A stretch of 64,000 bases of DNA from a cyanobacterium endosymbiont of Rhopalodia gibberula (GCF_003574135.1 NZ_AP018341.1:1736001-1800000); one strand, 5' to 3'. Positions 21,033 to 32,021 are shown, counted from the first letter of the stretch. The notes: a model not told the origin generated them from the sequence alone. Made by a program: numbers and translations.

Positions 21033-21797
21033 TTATTGCCCCACATCGTTGAGAAACTCTTCAATCTCTTTGTTACTCAGACTGGAACTTTGACTAGGAA
21101 CAGAAGAAGATGAGTCCACTGTAGCAGTTATCAAATCCCAATCTCTAGATTTATCTTTCTTAATATCTTGTTTCAATTCTTGAACTTCCCGTTCTAACGA
21201 CTCAATGCGGTCTAGCAGCAATCGTACTACTTTAGCTTCTGAATCAGGAAGATTATTATGAGCTAAAGGATTAACTCGAACCCCTGATTGATGAATGATG
21301 CGCCCTGGAATTCCAACCACAGTACAATCGGAAGGAACATCCCGTAACACCACTGATCCTGCACCAATGCGGACATTATTACCAATTTCTAAATTACCGA
21401 GAATTTTAGCACCCGCCCCAACTACTACATTCTTACCAAGAGTGGGGTGACGTTTACCTGTTGCCTTACCGGTTCCCCCTAAAGTAACCCCCTGATAAAT
21501 CAGGCTATTATCTCCAACAACAGCGGTTTCTCCAATCACTACCCCCATACCATGATCAATGAACACTCCTTCGGCAATTTTCGCTCCTGGATGAATTTCA
21601 ATTCCGGTCAAAAAACGACCTAGATGGGAAATAAATCTAGGAATGAAGGGAAGACCAAGGCAATATAAGAAATGGGCAAAGCGATGACAAACTAGGGCTT
21701 GCAAACCTGGATAACAAACAAGAACCTCTAACCAATTACGGGCTGCAGGGTCACGCTCAAAGATGATGCGAAAGTCAACAACGAGAGAAGATAGCAC
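21033..21797 (-). CDS. cysE: Serine O-acetyltransferase
   Basis: Makes O-acetylserine, the carbon skeleton for cysteine. I start at GTG 21797 ([19 protein letters not shown]), because AGGAGA lies seven bases upstream and homologues begin this way; a TTG at 21824 would extend it. 254 residues: N-terminal helices, then the left-handed beta-helix hexapeptide repeats with [26 protein letters not shown] and GIPGR. The Ser-rich C-terminal tail beyond the transferase (about residues 190-254, with a short coiled coil) is typical of cyanobacterial versions. Confidence 0.94.
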   Translation of the reverse strand: MLSSLVVDFRIIFERDPAARNWLEVLVCYPGLQALVCHRFAHFLYCLGLPFIPRFISHLGRFLTGIEIHPGAKIAEGVFIDHGMGVVIGETAVVGDNSLIYQGVTLGGTGKATGKRHPTLGKNVVVGAGAKILGNLEIGNNVRIGAGSVVLRDVPSDCTVVGIPGRIIHQSGVRVNPLAHNNLPDSEAKVVRLLLDRIESLEREVQELKQDIKKDKSRDWDLITATVDSSSSVPSQSSSLSNKEIEEFLNDVGQ

Positions 21798-22239
21798 CAA
21801 CAGTCTCCTATTGTAACAATACAAGTCCTTATTTTATTTTATCATTATATCTAGAGGTTTTTATCATTAAGGAGTCAAGGTTATTTAAATAGGTGTATTA
21901 AACACACAACTTTTAGTAGTATGGATTGTCAGATTGACTTAAACTTGTCGGGAATGGTGTCTAAAGTTATTCTATTGTTGACCTTAACGGGTATATATCC
22001 TAAATACACTTGAAGTAGTCAAATAAAAGGGGTTATAAAAATGGGCTTCGATAAAGGGGTAACGAAGTCTATAAGAAATGGTAATGAATTTAGAAATAAT
22101 TTCAAACTCTGCTAATCTTTTTTCCTCTCCACATGGAGAGTTTATTCTCACAAGGATATCTATAACTTCTTCCTTATTCATACTACTATAAAACTTTTTC
22201 GAAAGTTGTTACCCCTGATCTCTAAAATTGATAGGGAGG

Positions 22240-22800
22240 GTCATCGATTCTTAGTTTTTTCCCAGACCAAGAGGAACTTTTTCCAGCTTCAGCCGCCGCA
22301 AAATTTATCTTAAAAATTGGTGTCTTACAACATAAAGTCACGGATTTAGAAAAGTTAACCGACACTGAAGAATCATCTAAAGACCTTAAACTCTATAGTT
22401 TTTTCTTAAACCTACAAGTTCAATATCTGTCAAGGCAACATTTCTATGTTTATCCTCACGTTTATGAGCAATTTTTGTGAGATATTTTCAAAATTGGGAA
22501 TAGGAAAAAATTTCTTCAACACATGAATCAAACATTACCTAAAAGTCTTCTACAAGAACTCAAACAGACTTTGCCATCGAGATATTTTTGTTCTGCGTTA
22601 TCACAGTCAAAACCCCAAAATTTTTCTTGGTATTCGCCATACAAAAAAATAGCCAAGAACCTCTAGTTGTTATCTTTCGTTTTTTGTGGTAGGCAGCCGT
22701 CTCAACCGAACATCCTAGAAGTGATATTAACGCTCTAAATAAACTACTTCTATTAATCTTAAATTAAGTCAAATTTTGCTATCGACAGAATTCATTAATC
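22240..22800 (+). pseudogene. Decayed gene, family not recognised (first remnant)
   Basis: From about 22262 the frame DQEELFPASAAAKFILKIGV continues through some 70 protein-like codons to a TGA. It then runs on (KKFLQHMNQTLPKSLLQELK, ALSQSKPQNFSWYSPY) until a frameshift near 22640, after which SQEPLVVIFRFLW and INALNKLLLLIL are readable. It is one gene of at least 170 codons with few lesions. I cannot name it. A minus-strand ORF of 65 codons at 21984-22181 just before it has no recognisable family either. Confidence 0.55.
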
Positions 22801-22959
22801 TTTTTCGGAAAATTTTAACTAAATTGAGTGTGTTTAATCAAAAATACTTTCATATAACAGAGAAATTTAATACCTAACAGCTCACTACAGTTGTCCATTT
22901 TAAGGATATACTGCTTTAGCTTTAGCAAATACGTCGGTAAACTTCAGATTATTACAGCA

Positions 22960-24260
22960 GTTCTGCCATAGGGTCACTCTTTTGGGGCGTTCTCCAGCTG
23001 ATTGCTTCCAATGTGCTGCCGCGAAACTTCCCTACGGAAGCGGAAGACCTAAAGAAAGATTTCCACATTAAACAAGTCATTGCTTGAAATCCAATTATCG
23101 GCAATATTTTTGGCAGAAACCTTTCAAAAGTCACTGTCTTAACTCTGATACTTCTTTTAGAAGAAGATAATATCGATTATATCCACTATTTAGTCTAAAA
23201 TACAGCTGTTTTAATAACTCTCAGGAAGGAAATACTTAATTTCAGTTTTAGGAGCTATTCATACAAGTATTTTGTATATGAGTAATTTTTATAGTCTAGT
23301 TGCCCGTAGAATTCTAGTACAGGAGGTGATAGGAGGTGAAGTTGAACTAGTGCCACAGGGGATAAAAGTGACTAATTTGATATTTATTTCGACAACTCAC
23401 GCTTCGGACTATCTAATGTAAATCTTTTTTGATCTCTGATTATCTCGAATTCTTTTCTAAAGATAATATTTGCCTTCGTTTAGGGACTCTATTACAACAA
23501 AGTATTAATACTTAAATAATGTCTTAGTGCTGGACAAATAAACCATTGCAACAGGCTCTTTACCTTCAATCATTCTACATTTAAACTACTTCCAACGGTG
23601 TTTTATCAACGCAAAAAAATTTTACTTAAACCTGAATACCTTACTGGACAATTGAGTACTTTGTTTAAAAGTGTATCAAATACTTATCCCAATAATTAAA
23701 ATATATGAACATTAACGACGTTAGCAGATATGGTACCAACCACTGAAACAAAATGCGATAGTTTAATCCAGATCTATGAAAAGAGGCTAGGCTAGTTAGT
23801 TGTCCCTCGATGATACCTTTGATGTTAAGGATAGGCTATCGAGTTTGCCCTGCAGTACGGGTCATTACACTGAGTTATGTTTCTACAAATTAGCAAGTTT
23901 TATTCATGGTGCGGCTCTTTCGTTAGGTATGATAGGGCTTGAATGAAATATATTAGTCGATGAGCATATTTTCTTTGAGTGGGACAATGTCAAACATTAT
24001 TGCCCGCTAACTTTCTATTACATAGTTTTTAGTGTACGACTTCTGGACTATCCCCGCCAGGGGAGGATTCTGTCAAACTATTGTGAGTTATCTTAATGAT
24101 GGTGGGTAGTTTATTGACATCAAAATAATCCAGTTAATTTTCCCAAAAACTATTGATTATATAAAAAGTACGGCTTTAAGAAGCGATGTTACTTCCCCAG
24201 TTACCGAAGGAGCATCAGTTCTTTAAGAGTTAAAAAAGCTTGTATAGCTTGAGGTAGTTA
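22960..24260 (+). pseudogene. Decayed coding tract, family not recognised (second remnant)
   Basis: Protein-like islands in order: FWGVLQLIASNVLPRNFPTE, VTVLTLILLLEEDNIDYIHY, AIHTSILYMSNFYSLVARRI followed by LVQEVIGGEVELVPQGIKVT, LLPTVFYQRKKILLKPEYLT, and FIHGAALSLGMIGLE...NILVDEHIFFEWD. Frames shift between them and stops are scattered. It could be one large or two adjacent dead genes; hydrophobic segments suggest at least partial membrane character. No family recognised. Confidence 0.45.
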
Positions 24261-24599
24261 ACTATTGATGAAGTAAGGGAGTATGATTATAGGCATTTGA
24301 AAAAGCTAGATTGTAATAGGAGTTTGTATTACCTAAAATGCTCAGTAGAGAAACATAAAAATCTTTTCGACTTTATACTCTAAAAAACTACTTTTAATTG
24401 AAATTAAACAACAAAAATATGGTTTATTCAATGCTAATATATTTAGCTTTTATCAAAAGTAAGTTAATCCTAATTACTGTTGCAATAATCACTAAAATTA
24501 TGTTTAGTTACTCTTTAATTCACCTGATTTCCCACCATTAGTTTAACCGTTGTGAGTTAGAGTCTTTGGAATTTTCCAGCTTGAGGTTTAAGTGAATCT

Positions 24600-25050
24600 C
24601 AACTTCCTCCTGATCAACTTGCTTCTAATTTTAATTTACTCACCAATAGCGAAAATAGGGAGGTGATTTTTTAAGACTGTAAAGAACAGTAGAGGTCTTG
24701 GATTTCTACTCTAAAGAGAGTAATAATGGTTTTACATCATAAAAAAAGCTATTTAAACCAAAATTTATATAAATACCAGCGCAAAATACTTATATTATGG
24801 GATTCAGTATAGATGATGTCAATTTATATTCTCGATTCTTTGATTCAGAAGTTTTGAAATTTCCTTTACTGGCAGATAGAAAAGGCGAAGTCAGTAAAAC
24901 ATATTAGTCGTTTTTGAAGAGATTTTCTTAAAGTCATTCTTATTTCATTTATCTTCAATGAATTTCACAGAAACAGTTTCTATGGGTACGTCGTGTCATT
25001 CATAATACTGAAGTTTTAGCCTGTATTGATGGTTTAGAAACCTAGAAATT
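24600..25050 (+). pseudogene. Dead peroxiredoxin (AhpC/TSA, Bcp-PrxQ type)
   Basis: Reads in order LPPDQLASNFNLLTNSENRE (family ...APDFxL...), then a frameshifted middle, IMGFSIDDVNLYSRFF, DSEVLKFPLLADRKGEVSKT, and VIHNTEVLACIDGLE at the end. This matches the cyanobacterial peroxiredoxin layout (GISxDxxxSHxxFxxxxxLxFPLLxDxxGEVxKxYG...HSxEVLxxLD). There are at least three stops and two frameshifts. The peroxidatic-Cys region (PKDxTxGCT) is lost or unreadable. One antioxidant enzyme has therefore been discarded. Confidence 0.8.
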
Positions 25051-25293
25051 TTAAGTTTATCCGCAGTAGGATTTTACAGTATTGGTTAGGTACAAAGTTA
25101 ACTTTAGATAGGAAACTCGTAACTTTTTATCTGTGCCGTGACTCATCAGCTATCTAAATATTTTTACCGTCCAGTTTTTTATAAATTTTTATTTTTTTTA
25201 TTCCTACAAAAATGAAAAGAGCAACTAGTTTACTGATGGACATCCTTCATGTTAGCATCTGGGGTAAATTAACCCGATATTCCTCGATAACCT

Positions 25294-25791
25294 ATGGGCA
25301 AGGTTCTAGTGTTAAATGCCTCCTACGAACCGCTCAATATTACTAGTTGGCGAAGAGCAGTTGTCTTGTTACTCAAGGGGAAAGCTGAGCAATTAGAACA
25401 TAGTGAACGGCTAATTTATAGTGACTTTCCTCTACCTTCAGTCATACGACTGCGTCAATATATTCGAATTCCCTACAAAGAAACTCCCTTAACTCGACGC
25501 AACATTCTTGAACGTGATCGTCACACCTGTCAATATTGTAACTATCGAGGGGAACAATTAACCCTGGATCATGTTATCCCCCGTTCACGAGGTGGAGGAG
25601 AAACTTGGGAAAATCTAGTTGCTGCTTGTGTTCGTTGTAATGTAAAAAAAGGAAACCGCACCCCAAGAGAAGCGAACATGACCCTGCACTGCACTCCTCG
25701 TCGTCCTTATAGCAGTTTACATTTTGAACTCGTTAAATATACTAGAGGAAATCTCAATCACGAATGGCGCAAGTATGTGATTGGAATTTAA
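25294..25791 (+). CDS. HNH endonuclease family protein
   Basis: 165 residues, the size of the widespread cyanobacterial stand-alone HNH protein. The zinc-bound HNH fold is intact: C79-x2-C82 (CQYC), DHVIPRSRGG with H93, ENL, and C112-x2-C115-N116. The N-terminus MGKVLVLNASYEPLNITSWR is conserved in this group. Biological role unknown. It ends one base before the stop of the convergent small gene at 25792, so the two genes meet tail to tail without any spacer. Confidence 0.9.
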   Translation: MGKVLVLNASYEPLNITSWRRAVVLLLKGKAEQLEHSERLIYSDFPLPSVIRLRQYIRIPYKETPLTRRNILERDRHTCQYCNYRGEQLTLDHVIPRSRGGGETWENLVAACVRCNVKKGNRTPREANMTLHCTPRRPYSSLHFELVKYTRGNLNHEWRKYVIGI

Positions 25792-26004
25792 TCATTTTAA
25801 AATTTCTTCGACCTCGGCGATCTGAAAGCCCATCTGACATTGATAACGTTTCGGTTGATGACTTTCCAAGTTTTTATGAACAGAAGATCCACAACTAAGT
25901 CTTCCCTGTTTCCAGCGAGGTAATCCCTGATGATTCGCTAGTAAGCAGTCTTGACATACTGTTTGCGCTGATAAAACACTTTCCTGAGTCAGGATAACCA
26001 ACAT
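25792..26004 (-). CDS. Small conserved Cys-rich protein (70 aa)
   Basis: MLVILTQESVLSAQTVCQDC starts at the ATG at 26004; a TTG 24 bases upstream is unnecessary. Four cysteines (C17, C20, C38, C56), arranged CxxC...C...C with WKQGRLSCG and RYQCQMGF, suggest a small zinc-binding unit. I believe it is a conserved cyanobacterial hypothetical, function unknown. Tail-to-tail with the HNH gene, sharing no bases. Confidence 0.7.
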   Translation of the reverse strand: MLVILTQESVLSAQTVCQDCLLANHQGLPRWKQGRLSCGSSVHKNLESHQPKRYQCQMGFQIAEVEEILK

Positions 26005-26292
26005 ATAAAAACCCCCATCGCTCCCCAATTATATTGAATATATTGTAGTAGATTAAATAGTAAACTTTAACCTTAATTTCTTAGATCGCCACATAGCTTA
26101 ACTATTTTTTTTAGAGTTTCTAGGCAACTCTAAATGATAGTGTTACCCGTTGGGATAGCTATCAATTCTCTATATTCATAATTTTTCTAGGTATTCTTAA
26201 ATTTTTCTGACTTAGTTTGTCAGCAAATTTAAATTTACTATAATGGATGGTTCTGGGATATTATTTTCCAATGTAAAAAGGATTAAGCAACA

Positions 26293-27576
26293 GTGACTAA
26301 TACTAACTTAGATTTTTTAGCCCAAAGTGATTCAATGATGGCTGAAATTATTCACTTAGAACTCCAACGTCAACGGGAACATCTGGAGTTAATTGCAAGT
26401 GAAAATTTTACTTCTCCAGCCGTTTTAGCAGTTCAAGGCTCCGTATTGACCAATAAATATGCAGAAGGACTACCAAAAAAACGGTATTATGGTGGCTGTG
26501 AGTTCGTGGATCGCGCGGAGCAGCTAGCCATTGATCGGGCTAAAAAATTATTTGGAGCCGCTCATGCTAATGTTCAACCCCATTCGGGAGCACAAGCTAA
26601 TTTCGCTGTTTTTTTAGCTCTCCTTAACCCTGGCGATACTATTATGGGGATGGACTTATCTCACGGAGGACATTTAACCCATGGTTCCCCTGTTAACGTT
26701 TCTGGGAAATGGTTTGAGACATGCCACTATGGAGTTAACCCGGAGACAGAACAACTTGACTATGACCAAATTAGGGAGTTAGTCCTCAAAAAATGTCCAA
26801 AAATGATTATATGTGGCTATTCTGCTTACCCTCGAATTATTGATTTTGAGAAGTTTCGAGTGATCGCAGATGAAGTTGGAGCCTACTTAATGGCTGATAT
26901 TGCCCACATTGCCGGATTAGTGGCCAGTGGACATCATCCTAACCCTATTCCCCATTGCGATGTCGTCACGACCACCACTCATAAAACCCTCAGAGGTCCC
27001 AGGGGAGGATTGATATTAACCCGTGATGTTGATCTAGGGAAAAGATTTGATAAGGCAGTCTTTCCAGGAATTCAAGGGGGTCCATTGGAACATGTAATTG
27101 CTGCTAAAGGAGTTTCCTTTGGAGAAGCTCTAAAACCTGAATTTAAAACCTATTCAGGACAAGTCATTGCTAATGCCAAAACCTTGGCTAATCAATTGAT
27201 GACACGGGGGTTTAAATTAGTGTCTAACGGCACAGATAACCATTTAATATTAGTGGATTTACGCTCTGTAGGAATGACCGGTAAGGAAGCTGATCGTTTA
27301 GTTAGTGAGATTAACATTACTGCCAACAAAAACACTGTTCCTTTTGATCCTGAATCCCCTTTTGTCACCAGTGGATTACGATTGGGAACTCCTGCATTAA
27401 CAACGCGGGGAATGAAGGAAAAAGAATTTAAGGAGATTGGTAACATTATCGCTGATTATCTTCTTTCTCAAGGAGATAAAAGGGTTAAACAAACCTGTTT
27501 AGATCGGGTTAAATCTCTGTGCGAGCACTTTCCATTATATCCCCATCTAACTATCCCCGTCTCCGTTTTAGCCTAA
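26293..27576 (+). CDS. glyA: Serine hydroxymethyltransferase
   Basis: PLP enzyme interconverting serine and glycine and charging tetrahydrofolate with a one-carbon unit. 427 residues from GTG 26293, with AAGGATT just upstream. The PLP lysine K231 lies in [14 protein letters not shown]. Other motifs: [34 protein letters not shown]. Full length. It links to folate metabolism with folB and folC in this window. Confidence 0.97.
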   Translation: MTNTNLDFLAQSDSMMAEIIHLELQRQREHLELIASENFTSPAVLAVQGSVLTNKYAEGLPKKRYYGGCEFVDRAEQLAIDRAKKLFGAAHANVQPHSGAQANFAVFLALLNPGDTIMGMDLSHGGHLTHGSPVNVSGKWFETCHYGVNPETEQLDYDQIRELVLKKCPKMIICGYSAYPRIIDFEKFRVIADEVGAYLMADIAHIAGLVASGHHPNPIPHCDVVTTTTHKTLRGPRGGLILTRDVDLGKRFDKAVFPGIQGGPLEHVIAAKGVSFGEALKPEFKTYSGQVIANAKTLANQLMTRGFKLVSNGTDNHLILVDLRSVGMTGKEADRLVSEINITANKNTVPFDPESPFVTSGLRLGTPALTTRGMKEKEFKEIGNIIADYLLSQGDKRVKQTCLDRVKSLCEHFPLYPHLTIPVSVLA

Positions 27577-27649
27577 CTTCCCTTCCGATTTCTAAGGTCG
27601 TTTACACCCCTAACGAAAATAGAGTAACGTAGGGTAAACTTTTTCAGAT

Positions 27650-28756
27650 GTGACTCCCGGCGCGTTAGCTAAACTCATGCCCATCCCACCAGCAGAATTA
27701 TTCCATATTGTTGCTTTCCTGATTGCTATGATTGTCGTTTGGTGGGTGACTCCCCTCATCAATCGTATCGGTTTAAAAACAGGTTATGTGGATAAACCCA
27801 ATGAGCGAAAGATGCACGAACGTCCCATGGTGCGTTTAGGGGGAGTCTCTATCTTCACCGGAACTATTGCCGCGTTGCTCGTAGTTTGGGGGTTAGGGGG
27901 GTTTGGCTGGCTACCTCCCAATAAGGAATGGGAAATTTGGGGAGTCACCTTAGGAGGGGTATGCTTTTTCCTCATCGGATTAGCTGACGACTTATTTAAT
28001 TTAAGTCCTCTGTCCCGTTTGATCATTCAAACAGTTGTCGCCAGTGCTGCTTGGGGGGTAGGAGTTCGTATCGACTTCTTCTCTATTCCCTTTGGCGGTT
28101 TAATTCAGATTAGCGATGGGTTAAGTCTTTTGCTGACGGTCATTTGGTTAGTGGGGATGGCCAATGCCATTAATTGGATTGACGGATTAGACGGTTTAGC
28201 AGCTGGAGGATGTGGAATTTCTGCAGTTGTGATGTTAGTGTTAACTCTATTTATGGACCAGCCGGCTGCTGCTTTAATTGCAGCAGCTTTAGCTGGAGGG
28301 GCGTTAGGATTCCTTCGTTACAATTTTAACCCAGCTCAAATTTTCATGGGGGATGGTGGAGCTTATTTTATGGGATTTACCCTTGCTGGAGTAGGAGTGA
28401 TTGGGTTGGTAAAAATAGCCGCCGTGACGACGGTGGCAGTAACGGCAGTGTTATTGCCTTTTCTGGTATTGGCTGTCCCCATTGTGGATATGTCAGCGGT
28501 TATTATTTCACGTTTAAGTCAGGGAAAATCTCCTTTTAGTGCGGATAAACGTCATTTACATCATCGTTTGATTAACGCGGGAATTTCCCATCGTTTGACG
28601 GTGTTGTTTATCTATGCATTGACATTATGGGTGGGAAGTTTAGCCTTGGGATTTTCTAATATTCCTAGTGGTTGGGGCTTTGCAACGGGGTCAACCTTTT
28701 TGTTAGTTTATGTGGGCTGGCAGGCCTGGCGTAAGAGTCGTAAAGTACGAGAATAG
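27650..28756 (+). CDS. MraY/WecA-like glycosyltransferase family 4 (undecaprenyl-phosphate sugar-1-phosphate transferase)
   Basis: 368-residue membrane enzyme with about ten helices. GTG start at 27650. Family motifs: VDKPNERKMHERPMVRLGG (residues 48-65), D113-D114 in GLADDLFNLSP, NWIDGLDGLAAG, MGDGGAYFMG, and the histidines of KRHLHHRL. It probably transfers a sugar phosphate to a polyprenyl phosphate for an envelope polysaccharide; the exact sugar cannot be told. This is WecA/TagO-type rather than MraY proper, to judge by the NERKMHxxPxxRLGG motif. Confidence 0.88.
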   Translation: MTPGALAKLMPIPPAELFHIVAFLIAMIVVWWVTPLINRIGLKTGYVDKPNERKMHERPMVRLGGVSIFTGTIAALLVVWGLGGFGWLPPNKEWEIWGVTLGGVCFFLIGLADDLFNLSPLSRLIIQTVVASAAWGVGVRIDFFSIPFGGLIQISDGLSLLLTVIWLVGMANAINWIDGLDGLAAGGCGISAVVMLVLTLFMDQPAAALIAAALAGGALGFLRYNFNPAQIFMGDGGAYFMGFTLAGVGVIGLVKIAAVTTVAVTAVLLPFLVLAVPIVDMSAVIISRLSQGKSPFSADKRHLHHRLINAGISHRLTVLFIYALTLWVGSLALGFSNIPSGWGFATGSTFLLVYVGWQAWRKSRKVRE

Positions 28757-29905
28757 ATAAGAGAGTGGGAGAGTCAGGAAGTAAGAAAAACTGGTCTTTG
28801 GGAAAGGTACAAATAGCAACTTTAAGATACTACAAACTAAACTAAGAAAGCTGTCTGATTAAAATTGTGATGCAACTGGTTACTAAAAAGTAGGATGCTA
28901 TATAGTCAATATATTAATTCAGATTATCTTCTAACCTCAATAAAAAAATTTTGATATCAAAGGGAAAACTATACTCATACAATTTCTACAAAAAAATGAC
29001 TCATTCTCACATTCCGACTAATCAACTCATTATTAATGAATACATTGATAGATCAATAGGATAGTTATCCTAATATATTTTTTATCTAAAAAGAAACTAA
29101 CAATTCAGAATAGTCTCTAAATTCCTACTAATACTAAGCATAAACAATGTGTTCAACAATAAATAACAATAAAAATCTTAACTATTCTCACATGTAACTA
29201 GTAATATATTTGTTCAATAAACTTAACATTATATCTATAATTGTTGACCATAATTTTTAATAGCTAATGTTTCTAACAAAAACAATGCTAATTATGGATT
29301 ATATACTACATAATTTGAACAATTCAGCAAAAGTAAAATTTTACAAATACATCATTAAAATTAAAATAATAAATTAATGTAAATCTATTTTAATTAAAAT
29401 TAATTTTGATGATTCAGGTGATAAGATTTAATTTGTGTCAACAATAAGGTTGAGGCTAAGAATATTAGCTTTTTTAGACTATCTGTAACAACGCAATAAT
29501 AAATAAAAATTTAAAGTTATGCTTTGTAAGGTTTCCAATATTCTCAAAACTTGATTTGAAAAAAATTGAGTTTTTAGAGTTAAAAAATATTTAAAATAAG
29601 AATTTAGGTAGTTATTAGCTATTAATTTATCAGACTTAGTCTAAGATATTTTCGTATTATTCTTATTAATTAATAATTCATTAATTACTATAAATTAGTA
29701 TAAAAAATACAATTCATTAATTACATATAACCCAATAGATATTAACCTCATTTGATTCTTAACTTTACTTTTGTATTTTTTACCAAAAAATGTATAATTC
29801 AAATTTTCAAGTACTTCTTCTTGTCGTAATCTAGACTAAAATATTAACAGAATTTTCTATATAAACTCAATGATCTTGAGTGACTTTAATAAAAGTATTA
29901 TGAAT
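28757..29905. other. Intergenic, 1.15 kb, AT-rich, with one repeat element
   Basis: No gene or protein-like frame recognised. The second copy of the inverted-repeat element is at 29465-29651. Confidence 0.5.
29465..29651 (+). repeat. MITE-like inverted-repeat element, copy B
   Basis: TTAGCTTTTTTAGACTATCT at the left end, followed by GTAACAACGCAATAATAAAT, parallels copy A (TAGACTGGCTATAACGAAAT...CATAATAAA). At the right end, TAGCTATTAATTTATCAGAC and TTAGTCTAAGATA parallel TAGCTACTCATTGATAAGAC and TCAGTCTAGAAGA. About 187 bp. More diverged than copy A, especially at the right terminus. Confidence 0.6.
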
Positions 29906-30796
29906 CTAAGTTTTAGTTTCAATTGCATGACGAACATAGGTAGGTGTTTGGAAAATCCCTAATAAAGTTTTTCCATCTATAAAACGCAAACCCCCTGTTG
30001 TTTTTTCAGCCAATAGTTGGTCTACTATAGTAGGATTAGGTCTTATATTGACAGAATGTTCTGAACAGAGAGCAAATCCCAAAAAATAACCATTAGCAGG
30101 AATACAATTAGAAATAGAATTGACCCAGGGGAATACTGTTCGCAAGGTATTAATTAAACGGATATGTGTATCTAATTCTGCTGGAGCAACAGACCCAGCT
30201 TGGACCATCATAAATCCCCCAGGACTTAAAACCTGCCTTAATTTCTTAAAATAGTCTTGGGTAAATAAGGAACAAGATACTCTTTTATTGATAGGTTCTA
30301 TTAAGTCAGAAATAATAATATCCCATTGTTTAGAAGTAGTTTCTAATATCGATAGGGGATCAGTGATAGTTAGCTCTACACGAGGATCATCAAAAGCATT
30401 TTGGTGCATTTCTACAAGGTTTTGACGACAGGCTTCTACCACTTCCCCATCAGGATTAATCATCCATACTTTTTCGACATTTTTCCATCGCAAAACTTCC
30501 CGTAATGTTGCTCCTTCACTTCCCCCCAAAATAAGTACGTTTTTCGGGGACCTATAAGATATCATAGCTGGGTGGACCAAAGCTTCGTGGTAAATGAACT
30601 CATCTATGCTACAAGACTGCCATCTACCATCTAGAATGAGGGCTTTGCCATAAGCCTCTGTTTCTACAATATACATCTCGTGGTAAGGAGTGATTGTATG
30701 AGCTAAAATTTGATTAATTCCATGAATATAAAGATCCCAAGGGGTAATATATTCATTCATCCATAAAGCTGGCTGATGCTCCTGAGCACTCGTCAT
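29906..30796 (-). CDS. Spermidine synthase-like aminopropyltransferase
   Basis: 296 residues with the polyamine-synthase fold: an N-terminal beta domain, then the nucleotide-binding loop LGGSEGATLREVLR (residues 90-103, family GGGDGGxLREVL), MINPDGEVVE, and D164 in IISDLIEP. The loop reads GGSEG instead of GGGDG and DLIEP replaces the usual DSTDP, so it is a divergent member and its substrate is uncertain. Polyamine aminopropyltransferase activity is plausible, not shown. ATG at 30796. It is 43 bp downstream of the aldo/keto reductase gene on the same strand. Confidence 0.8.
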   Translation of the reverse strand: MTSAQEHQPALWMNEYITPWDLYIHGINQILAHTITPYHEMYIVETEAYGKALILDGRWQSCSIDEFIYHEALVHPAMISYRSPKNVLILGGSEGATLREVLRWKNVEKVWMINPDGEVVEACRQNLVEMHQNAFDDPRVELTITDPLSILETTSKQWDIIISDLIEPINKRVSCSLFTQDYFKKLRQVLSPGGFMMVQAGSVAPAELDTHIRLINTLRTVFPWVNSISNCIPANGYFLGFALCSEHSVNIRPNPTIVDQLLAEKTTGGLRFIDGKTLLGIFQTPTYVRHAIETKT

Positions 30797-30839
30797 GTTT
30801 ATTAGCTAGTTAAAGCAAAGTAATAGTAATATAGACTGT

Positions 30840-32021
30840 TTACACCTGAGACAGACGTTGTACTAATTTTCCCCCTAACAATTGATGAGTTTCTACTAAC
30901 AATTCAGGAATTTTATTTTGATGAGGACTATTAGCTAAACAAGGTTTTAAATTAAATTCCTTGACTCTTTCAGCATTCTGACCTGGAAACCAGTGTCCCC
31001 CATTTCCTAACAAATTATACCGCATAACTCCATAGTCGATCATATCATAGGCAAGGGCTAAATTTCTCAGCCATAAAATTACTGGTATATTAATATTCCC
31101 TGGAGTCTTGTCTTGGCTTGGTAAGCCAATATACCAGGTTTTATACCAAGTTTCTCCCAAGACGTTAATACATTCCCGCTCTAACTTTTGAAGAACTGGG
31201 GTTAGTATCTCGTGAGGATTATCTAAATAAGATAATGTCTTTAAATGTTCATCAAAATCATTTGGACAAGAGGCCCCCAAACTCAATGTATGGATTTGAG
31301 GAGAAGATAAACAGAATAAATCATTAAAGACAATAGGACTCAAAGGTTGACAGAGTTCTACTAACTTTTGTGGGGGATCATAGAGTTTACCACCTTTATC
31401 AGAAGGACTAATAATAAACACCCCCATATCACGTTCTCTCGCAGCTTTTATGGCTAGCCAATTATTTTGATTAATGTAATACCAGTGTAAATTAACATAA
31501 TCAAAATAATCAGTACTAATCGTTTTCATAATAACATCTATAGAACCATGAGTTGAAAACCCAATAAATCTTATTTTTCCCTGTTTTTGCAACTTTTTAG
31601 CTTCTTCTACATAGCCTCCTGAGCGTATACAAGATTCGAGTATTTCTAAAGTATTAATTCCATGAATTCCTAATAAATCAACATACTCTAAGTTTAGTAG
31701 TGAGAGTCCTTGATTGAACTTGCTGCGAAATTCTGTCACTCCTCCTTCTGGAACAACTTTTGTTTGAATAATTAATTTTTCTCTAGGTAATTTAGGTAAA
31801 ATTCTTCCTAATTGGACTTCAGACGTACCGTAAGCTCTCGCCGTTTCTATGTGATTGATTCCCACTTCTAAAGAACGACGAATAGTTTTTTCTAGGTTTT
31901 GCTGATTATCGTTAGGAATATCTTTCAAAGGAAGATCTTGCCATTTATATTGATAGCGCATTCCGCCACAAGAGAAAATAGGCATTTTCAACTCAGTACG
32001 CCCAAATCGTCTATACTTCAT
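30840..32021 (-). CDS. Aldo/keto reductase family oxidoreductase
   Basis: 393 residues: an N-terminal TIM-barrel reductase (MKYRRFGRTELKMPIFSCGG, HIETARAYGTSEVQLG, LIIQTKV with the tetrad Lys, then a VDLLGIHG strand) and a C-terminal helical extension (INIPVILWLRNLALAYDM, GHWFPGQNAERV) found in a cyanobacterial subgroup. The usual Asp of the active site is Glu here (IETARAYG). No [4Fe-4S] cysteine cluster is present. Substrate unknown. Probably co-transcribed with the downstream aminopropyltransferase-like gene. Confidence 0.85.
   Translation of the reverse strand: MKYRRFGRTELKMPIFSCGGMRYQYKWQDLPLKDIPNDNQQNLEKTIRRSLEVGINHIETARAYGTSEVQLGRILPKLPREKLIIQTKVVPEGGVTEFRSKFNQGLSLLNLEYVDLLGIHGINTLEILESCIRSGGYVEEAKKLQKQGKIRFIGFSTHGSIDVIMKTISTDYFDYVNLHWYYINQNNWLAIKAARERDMGVFIISPSDKGGKLYDPPQKLVELCQPLSPIVFNDLFCLSSPQIHTLSLGASCPNDFDEHLKTLSYLDNPHEILTPVLQKLERECINVLGETWYKTWYIGLPSQDKTPGNINIPVILWLRNLALAYDMIDYGVMRYNLLGNGGHWFPGQNAERVKEFNLKPCLANSPHQNKIPELLVETHQLLGGKLVQRLSQV

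Noticed and set aside
21984-22181. 65-codon minus ORF upstream of cysE
   Set aside because: Start looks plausible but no family, no ribosome site, and the surroundings are decayed; not called as a gene.
26112-26132. Hairpin TAGAGTT/AACTCTA upstream of glyA as riboswitch or terminator
   Set aside because: Too small, no glycine-riboswitch features, and no U-tract in a fitting direction.
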